DNA of 10,578 bases from Treponema sp. (GTDB lineage: Bacteria; Spirochaetota; Spirochaetia; Treponematales; Breznakiellaceae), in NCBI GenBank assembly GCA_031270205.1, contig JAISYA010000252.1:1-10578 (forward strand). Direction: 5' to 3'. A program made the translations under genes and the position numbers. Under the pieces are notes generated by a model that was given only the letters and a program-made list of their open reading frames with translations, had not been told where the DNA came from and did not search any database. Shown piece after piece: positions 6,669 to 10,578 of this stretch. How positions within the stretch are numbered: position 1 is the first letter of the stretch; every line of letters begins with the position of its first letter.

Positions 6669-7946
6669 TTAACGCAGTTTTGCCGCGGCCGCTTCCATGT
6701 CGCCGGCCGCCTGCTGCGGAGTCTGCTCGCCCTTCAAGACCTTGATGACCGCCTGATTCATGGGCGCGTAGAGGTCGAGGAATTTCGGCCACACAAAGCG
6801 GGCGTCCGTATCCTTGCCGCTGTTAAGGGCGAGGAACTCGTTGGCGTGCGGATCATCCAGGGTGATAGCCGCGTTGATCATGGGGAAGAAACCCGCGGGC
6901 AGCGCTTTGGACGCCACCGCCGCGCCCGCCGGGGAGGCAAGCCACGCGAGGAATTCCTGGCACTCTGTGGGGTACTTCGTAGCCTTGTTGTAAGTTATCG
7001 CCATATCGGGATGGAACGTGATAAGGGTCTTGCGGCCCGCGGGCGCGGGCATGGCAAAGAGGCCCCACTCGAAAGGCGCTCCGGCGTAGACGCTCACGGT
7101 CCAGGAACCGTCCATGAACATCACCGCCTGCTCGGTGTTAAAGAGCGCCTGGGAATCGTTGTACGTTACCGACTCAAATCCCTTGGGGAGATATTTGGCG
7201 GCATCGGCCATCGCCTTGAAACTGGCGGCAAAGTTGGCGTCGTTCAGCTTCTTCGCGCCGGACTCGTACAGTTCCCGCTCTATGCCGCCGCCGATAAAGT
7301 TGGGGAGCATCCCCAGATAGAACACTTCAAGAATGTCCCATTCATCGGCCACGCCGTTGGCCAGGGGCGTATAACCTTTGGCGGCCAGCGTTTCGCACAG
7401 GGCAAGGAATTCCTCATACGTCGCGGGAATGGCAAGCCCTTCCTTTTTGAAAATGCTTTTGTTGTAGTACACGGCGTGGGAAACCGCGGCAAAGGGAACG
7501 GCGAACATTTTGCCGTCGGGCATTTGCCAGGGGGCAAGGTTTGCCGCGCTGAAGTTTTGCCTGACTCCGCCAATCCCGCTGCAATCGGCAAAATAGCCCG
7601 CGTTGTACAATTCGCGGCCCGGGGCGTAACTGCGCGCGTACATCAAGTCAGGCCCCGTACCGCCGTCAAGCTGCAGGCGCAGCGTAGCGTTGTAATCCGG
7701 CGGGTTGGTGGGCCGGAACTGTATCGTTACATTCGGCTTGAGCTTTTTATATTCAGCCAGCAGATTGTTCATCTGCGCCGTATCATCGGGCCGCCACGAA
7801 CCCATTACCAAAGTTACGGCATCGGAACCGCCGCCCTGCGTTTGCTTGCCGCCGCCCTGCTTTTGCTTGCCGCCGCCCGCGTACAGCGGGGAAAAAACGG
7901 CCGCCAGGAGCAAGAAAATACCCAAAGCCCTCATTGTTTTTTTCAC
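6669..7946 (-). CDS. Exported family-1 solute-binding protein of sugar ABC importer
   Basis: This binds the importer's ligand outside the inner membrane and delivers it to the two permeases. The start is GTG at 7946, giving 425 residues: AAGGAG lies six bases upstream and a strong promoter lies about 60 bases further up. Although the frame stays open to 8522, that upstream part is non-coding. The signal peptide is 'MKKTMRALGIFLLLAAVFSP' then LYA, with likely cleavage at about residue 23. There is no cysteine, so it is not a standard lipoprotein. A glycine-rich linker of about 2.4 copies of a seven-residue unit (GGGKQKQ) follows. Family features include 'MGSWRPDDTAQMNNLLAEYK' (48-67), 'GGTGPDLMYAR', 'VYYNKSIFKKEGLAIP' and 'MFMDGSW'. 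Length is typical for family 1 binding proteins. The ligand is probably a carbohydrate, by family. Confidence 0.92.
   Translation of the reverse strand: MKKTMRALGIFLLLAAVFSPLYAGGGKQKQGGGKQTQGGGSDAVTLVMGSWRPDDTAQMNNLLAEYKKLKPNVTIQFRPTNPPDYNATLRLQLDGGTGPDLMYARSYAPGRELYNAGYFADCSGIGGVRQNFSAANLAPWQMPDGKMFAVPFAAVSHAVYYNKSIFKKEGLAIPATYEEFLALCETLAAKGYTPLANGVADEWDILEVFYLGMLPNFIGGGIERELYESGAKKLNDANFAASFKAMADAAKYLPKGFESVTYNDSQALFNTEQAVMFMDGSWTVSVYAGAPFEWGLFAMPAPAGRKTLITFHPDMAITYNKATKYPTECQEFLAWLASPAGAAVASKALPAGFFPMINAAITLDDPHANEFLALNSGKDTDARFVWPKFLDLYAPMNQAVIKVLKGEQTPQQAAGDMEAAAAKLR
7828..7878 (-). repeat. 21-bp tandem repeat coding for the Gly-Lys-Gln linker
   Basis: Two nearly identical 21-bp units (7828-7848 and 7849-7869, one base different) and a partial third unit lie in frame in the binding protein gene just after the signal peptide. 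Each unit codes for GGGKQKQ or GGGKQTQ. Copy number change would alter linker length without breaking the frame. Confidence 0.8.
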
Positions 7947-7952
7947 GATAAA

Positions 7953-7958
7953 CTCCTT
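7953..7958 (-). promoter_or_regulatory. Ribosome binding site that fixes a GTG start
   Basis: AAGGAG on the minus strand ends six bases before GTG at 7946. An in-frame ATG four codons later has no equal site, so GTG is the preferred start of the solute-binding protein. Confidence 0.8.
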
Positions 7959-7975
7959 ATCTCTGTGATAATGTA

Positions 7976-7997
7976 CATGCCCCATGGGAGCGGCATG
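7976..7997. repeat. Inverted repeat at the predicted start of the importer transcript
   Basis: CATGCC (7976-7981) and GGCATG (7992-7997) form a 6-bp dyad around a 10-base centre that itself contains the palindrome CCATGG. With the -10 at 8005-8010, transcription should begin near 7998, so this lies at the very 5' end of the mRNA. It could be an operator for a sugar-responsive repressor or a stabilising 5' hairpin. Confidence 0.4.
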
Positions 7998-8004
7998 CAT
8001 TTCG

Positions 8005-8033
8005 AGTATATCGTGAACGAGGGCTTTTGTCAA
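8005..8033 (-). promoter_or_regulatory. Sigma-70 promoter of the ABC importer operon
   Basis: On the minus strand TTGACA (8028-8033) and TATACT (8005-8010) are separated by exactly 17 bases: a full -35 match and a five-of-six -10 match. It lies about 60 bases before the GTG of the solute-binding protein and is the best promoter in the window. Its place shows that the importer transcript starts after, not within, the repeat array. Confidence 0.8.
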
Positions 8034-8177
8034 ATGAAAACGGGGCGCGTGAGGCGGCGCAAAAAACCGCGCTATGTCCGCAAAAAAGCGCGCCGCGAAG
8101 TAAAAAAGGACGAAAAATGAAGAAAAAAAAGGGATTTTCGCGTAAAAACAGCCGTGCGCGGGGATGTCATTCACCGG
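8034..8177. other. Gene-poor interval between importer promoter and repeat array
   Basis: No convincing gene is seen. The plus strand is A-rich with runs of Lys/Arg-like codons. A 40-codon reading frame (ATG 8117, GGA seven bases upstream) runs into the repeats and ends at 8239, but it looks like a chance frame. With the array and the stretch up to 8778 this makes about 745 bases without a supported gene. Confidence 0.5.
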
Positions 8178-8638
8178 TTTTTTTCCGGCGCGGCCGGCTT
8201 TCCGGGCGGCATTGCCGGCAATGCAAGGAGCGTGGGTGACAACGCAAGGAGCGTTGGTGACAACGCAAAGAGCGTGGGTGACAACGCAAGGAGCGTTGGT
8301 GACAACGCAAACAGCGTTGCTGCCCCCGCAGCCGCGTTGCCAGCAACGCAAGGAGCGTGGGTGACAACGCAAGGAGCGTGGGTGACAACGCAAACAGCGT
8401 AGCCTCCCCCGCAGCCGCGTTGCCAGCAACGCAAACGCCGATGCCGGAAACGCAAATGCCGTTGCCGGACACGCACATACCGTTGCCGACAACGCAAACA
8501 CCGTTGCCGGCACCGCAAACACGGGTACCGGCTTTCCAAACAGCAGAACCGGCTTTTTTGCCGCTGTTGTACCGTTTTACGGCGGCGTTGCCGCTTTTTA
8601 CGCCGCCGCCGCCTCCTTTTTTACCGGCGTCCGCTTCC
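8178..8638. repeat. Tandem array of 21-bp hairpin-forming units
   Basis: The core (8220-8553) is about 16 contiguous units, mostly 21 bp and twice 20 bp (8325-8344, 8408-8427). The regular unit starts with AACGC, a purine-rich five-base loop and GCGTT or GCGTG, then ends GGTGAC. AACGC and GCGTT pair within a unit. Across unit borders GCGTTG and CAACGC pair around GTGA (8251-8266, 8293-8308). GCATTGCC with GGCAATGC is a perfect 16-bp palindrome (8209-8224), and GCGTTGC with GCAACGC occurs twice (8334-8349, 8417-8432). Units to the right drift to forms ending in CCGGC. Beyond the core, T-tract units of about 21 bp continue on both sides (8178-8219 and 8554-8638). The unit contains stops in only one of six frames, which creates long false reading frames. 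Unlike CRISPR, there are no unique spacers. Function unknown. Confidence 0.9.
8209..8224. repeat. Perfect 16-bp palindrome at the left edge of the array core
   Basis: GCATTGCC is followed directly by its reverse complement GGCAATGC. It spans the junction between a degenerate edge unit and the first regular unit and is the most perfect dyad of the array. Confidence 0.85.
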
Positions 8639-8741
8639 CGCGAACCGGGCCGGCCGCGAAGGGGGCGCTTCCTCCGGGGGTTTTACGGTGTGTTGTTCAT
8701 TCCCCTTTGTCCGCGCCGCCCGCCACAAACCGGTACGGTTC

Positions 8742-8763
8742 GCGCGAAACGGACGCTTCGCGC
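8742..8763. repeat. Stem-loop behind the beta-helix gene
   Basis: GCGCGAA (8742-8748) and TTCGCGC (8757-8763) form a 7-bp stem with an eight-base loop, 15 bases after the stop of the beta-helix gene on the minus strand. No T-run follows in that direction, so it is at best a 3'-end stabiliser or a Rho-assisted site. The stretch 8639-8778 shows nothing else. Confidence 0.4.
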
Positions 8764-8778
8764 CGCTAAAACCTGCGC

Positions 8779-10578
8779 TCATATCCAGTTGCTTGAGGTG
8801 TCTCCATAAATCGGGTCGACATATACAGCGCTACTGGTGGTCCCCTTAATATAGAGCCGGTCGCCCGGCCCGGCCGTGGTAGTGCGCACAGGAAACCCGG
8901 AAACATTAGCATACGCCTCCTTGCCGGTGGAGGCGGCGGTGTTGGGCCCAAGGGTCCCGCCCTGCTTGGCAAAGATATTATTGCTGCTGCTGCTCACGCC
9001 GATATATACCCCGCCTCCGTTGCCCATGGTCGCGGTATTCCCGCTGATCTCCCCGCCCGTCATGGTGAAGGTGACTACATCGCTATTCATCCCGAGCCCT
9101 GCCAGAAATACCCCGCCCCCCGCCCCGGTGCTGGCGGTATTCCCGCTGATGATCCCGCCCGTCATGGTAAAGGTCCGGTTGCCCGTGTTAGTGCCTGTGA
9201 TTGCCGCGAGGTACACCCCGCCGCCGGCCCCGTTCGCGGTATTCCCGCTGATCTCCCCGCCGAGCATGTCAAACTCGCCCCAATCCGTCAGGACGACGCC
9301 GCCGCCGCTGCCCACGGCCCCGGTTACGGTATTCTCGCTGATCTCGGCGCTGCCGTTCAGGGTAAACCCGCCGTGATCCGTTACGGCGACGCCGCCTCCG
9401 CTCGCGCTCGCTTCATTCTCGCTGATCTTCCCGCCGCTCATGCTAAAATTGCCGTACCCCCCCAGGGCGACGCCGCCGCCGCTTCCGTCGCTGCTGTTAT
9501 CGCTGATCTCCCCGCCGCTCATGATAAACTGGCTGTTACCTATCAGGGCGACGCCGCCGCCGCGCCCGCTCGCGGAATTATCGCTGATCTTCCCGCTGCC
9601 GCTCAGGGTAAACTGGCTGCTGGTACCCTTCACGAGGACGCCGCCTCCGGCGGCCCCGGTCGCGGTTACGAAATTCCCGCTGATCTCCCCGCCGCTCATG
9701 GTAAACTGGCCGCCGTTGACCGTAACCGCGCCGCCTTTTTCATCGGTGAACACGGCCGCGGATACGCAGTTGGTAATCTTCCCGCCCCGCATTTCAACGC
9801 GGTTCTCGCACAAGATGGCCGTATATCCGTTGCTGTCCTGCATCCGGGTTATTTCGGTATTGCCGTCTATGATTACCGAGCCGTTGGAATGTGCTTGCAG
9901 GAAACCGGCTCCGCCGGGGGAAGCGATTCCCTGCCCGTCAAAGAGCAGCTTCCCCGTTTCCCCGGCTCTGCCCAGGGTAAGTACGCCGTCACCCACGTTT
10001 ATAAAGGCCGGGTATCCGGAACTGCTTAGGCGGCGTATGGTCCGAGTCGCCCCCGGTTCGGCAATAACCGTATACTTGCAGGGGTTACCGATATGGATGA
10101 ATTGGGTGATGTCGAAATCCTGTTCCACTACGATGAGGTTTTCCCGCGAAGTGTCGCTGTCGTTGTATAGGCCGCTCGCGAAGAAATCCAGCACGTCCAT
10201 CAGGTCCGCTTCGCTCTTTACCCCGATTACCGCGGTAACGCTGATGGTCTGCGAGCCGCCGGGCGCTACGCTGATGGTCTGCTCGGCCAGGCCGCGCAGG
10301 CGCGGCTCGCTGTTGTAGGCTTTGACGATGATGTCCCAGGAACCGGCCGCCACGTCAATAGTCCCGCCCTGCGGGCCGAAGTCGCGGTCAATGGTTCCGC
10401 CCGGCCCGGTAAGGTGTACTTTGAACGTTATGCCGGTCAATTCGGCGGCGTCGGGAACCGCGGTGCGGACGCTCTTGCCGCCGGCAGCGCCGGCAGCGCT
10501 GCCGGCGCTGCCCAAACCGAGGCCGATGCGTATGGTGCCGATGCCTCCCTGCGCGCCCCCTCCCTGGCCGCCGCCGCT
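8779..10578 (-). CDS. Surface or secreted protein with glycine-rich beta-helix repeats (5' end cut by window edge)
   Basis: The frame is open to the window edge, so the N-terminus and any signal or lipoprotein peptide lie outside; 599 residues are visible. A Gly/Gln-rich stretch (1-12) leads into a small beta-rich domain (about 13-100: 'ITFKVHLTGPGGTIDRDF', 'GSWDIIVKAYNSEP', 'GGSQTISVTAVIG'). Next comes a region of about 180 residues (from 'VKSEADLMDVLDFF') that resembles the N-terminal cap of pectin-lyase-like proteins. Residues about 282-551 are nine repeats of about 27-35 residues, each starting GGGV and containing 'FTMSGGEISGNTA'-like strands and Asn/Gly turns, as in right-handed parallel beta-helices and polymorphic-outer-membrane-type proteins. 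It ends '...YGDTSSNWI'. A TTG at 10515 is in frame but lacks a role as start. It is likely a surface protein involved in contact or polysaccharide binding; that is inference. Confidence 0.88.
   Translation of the reverse strand, partial: SGGGQGGGAQGGIGTIRIGLGLGSAGSAAGAAGGKSVRTAVPDAAELTGITFKVHLTGPGGTIDRDFGPQGGTIDVAAGSWDIIVKAYNSEPRLRGLAEQTISVAPGGSQTISVTAVIGVKSEADLMDVLDFFASGLYNDSDTSRENLIVVEQDFDITQFIHIGNPCKYTVIAEPGATRTIRRLSSSGYPAFINVGDGVLTLGRAGETGKLLFDGQGIASPGGAGFLQAHSNGSVIIDGNTEITRMQDSNGYTAILCENRVEMRGGKITNCVSAAVFTDEKGGAVTVNGGQFTMSGGEISGNFVTATGAAGGGVLVKGTSSQFTLSGSGKISDNSASGRGGGVALIGNSQFIMSGGEISDNSSDGSGGGVALGGYGNFSMSGGKISENEASASGGGVAVTDHGGFTLNGSAEISENTVTGAVGSGGGVVLTDWGEFDMLGGEISGNTANGAGGGVYLAAITGTNTGNRTFTMTGGIISGNTASTGAGGGVFLAGLGMNSDVVTFTMTGGEISGNTATMGNGGGVYIGVSSSSNNIFAKQGGTLGPNTAASTGKEAYANVSGFPVRTTTAGPGDRLYIKGTTSSAVYVDPIYGDTSSNWI
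8926..9735 (-). repeat. DNA repeats coding for the beta-helix rungs
   Basis: Nine in-frame units of about 80-105 bp code for the GGGV...GGEISGNTA rungs. Some are close at DNA level: the stretches at 9501-9530 and 9679-9708 differ at very few positions, and those at 9038-9073 and 9139-9174 are also alike. Others have diverged, so the array is old with some recent copying. Recombination between units would keep the frame only when unit length is a multiple of three, which holds here. Confidence 0.85.

Noticed and set aside
7828..7878. Common origin of the 21-bp repeat in the binding protein gene and the 21-bp intergenic array
   Set aside because: They share unit length, but the sequences do not align beyond a short CAAAC-like stretch; the equal period may be chance.
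6390..8120. Long plus-strand frame of 576 codons
   Set aside because: It is the complement of the two importer genes, which have clear family features, signal peptide, ribosome sites and a promoter.
8117..8239. Small basic protein of 40 residues on the plus strand
   Set aside because: A GGA lies seven bases upstream, but the frame runs into the repeat array and ends there; the Lys-rich start reflects A-rich DNA.
8154..8402. Plus-strand frame with repeated NARSVGD heptapeptides
   Set aside because: It starts at GTG with no ribosome site, changes reading frame at the 20-bp unit, and ends at a chance TAG in the second copy. The 83-bp duplication breaks the frame, so protein coding is unlikely, though a decayed coding repeat cannot be excluded.
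8178..8638. CRISPR array
   Set aside because: Units abut directly with no unique spacers, are only 21 bp, and no cas gene is present.
8742..8763. Intrinsic terminator for the beta-helix gene
   Set aside because: The stem is good but no T-run follows in the direction of transcription; recorded only as a stem-loop.
8357..8809. Plus-strand Pro/Thr/Gln-rich frame
   Set aside because: It begins in the middle of the array, has low complexity, and overlaps the end of the beta-helix gene on the other strand; no ribosome site or domain is seen.
10513..10515. TTG as the start of the beta-helix protein
   Set aside because: The frame continues to the window edge with a Gly-rich stretch usual in such proteins, and no signal peptide follows this TTG, so the true start is outside.

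Overview
The window looks like chromosomal DNA of a GC-rich spirochaete, most likely a Treponema of the termite-gut type. This is inferred from three things: the glycine-rich beta-helix surface protein with an 'SVRTAVP'-like N-terminal region, the Gly-rich linker behind the signal peptide of the solute-binding protein, and the overall gene mix. No rRNA, tRNA, transposase or CRISPR array was seen.

Left part (1-4883). The first gene, on the minus strand and cut by the window edge, is the sigma-54 factor RpoN. It is divergent from a plus-strand run of four genes: a DUF1015 protein, a YjbQ/UPF0047 protein (secondary thiamine-phosphate synthase family), a metallo-beta-lactamase-fold hydrolase of the PhnP/COG1235 type, and a secreted protein of unknown function. 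Short gaps (21, 51 and 36 bases) suggest co-transcription, at least in part. The rpoN/DUF1015 gap holds two candidate tandem promoters for the plus strand, a perfect -10 for the minus strand, and an imperfect dyad in the leader.

Middle part (4890-8033). A minus-strand operon encodes a sugar-type (CUT1-like) ABC importer: an exported family-1 solute-binding protein, a MalF-like permease and a MalG-like permease. No ATPase gene is present, so a shared ATPase encoded elsewhere is expected. A near-consensus sigma-70 promoter (TTGACA, 17 bases, TATACT) and a strong ribosome binding site fix the first gene to a GTG start at 7946. A short inverted repeat lies at the predicted transcript start.

Right part (8034-10578). 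About 745 bases without a convincing gene contain the most unusual feature of the window: a tandem array of 21-bp units (core 8220-8553, degenerate edges to about 8178 and 8638). The units carry nested inverted repeats that allow two competing sets of small hairpins, and the array shows an 83-bp higher-order duplication. Beyond it, on the minus strand and cut by the right edge, is a large surface or secreted protein with about nine glycine-rich parallel beta-helix repeats.

The rpoN, importer and beta-helix genes are all on the minus strand and the four-gene run is on the plus strand. The run and the importer operon converge with only six bases between stop codons.
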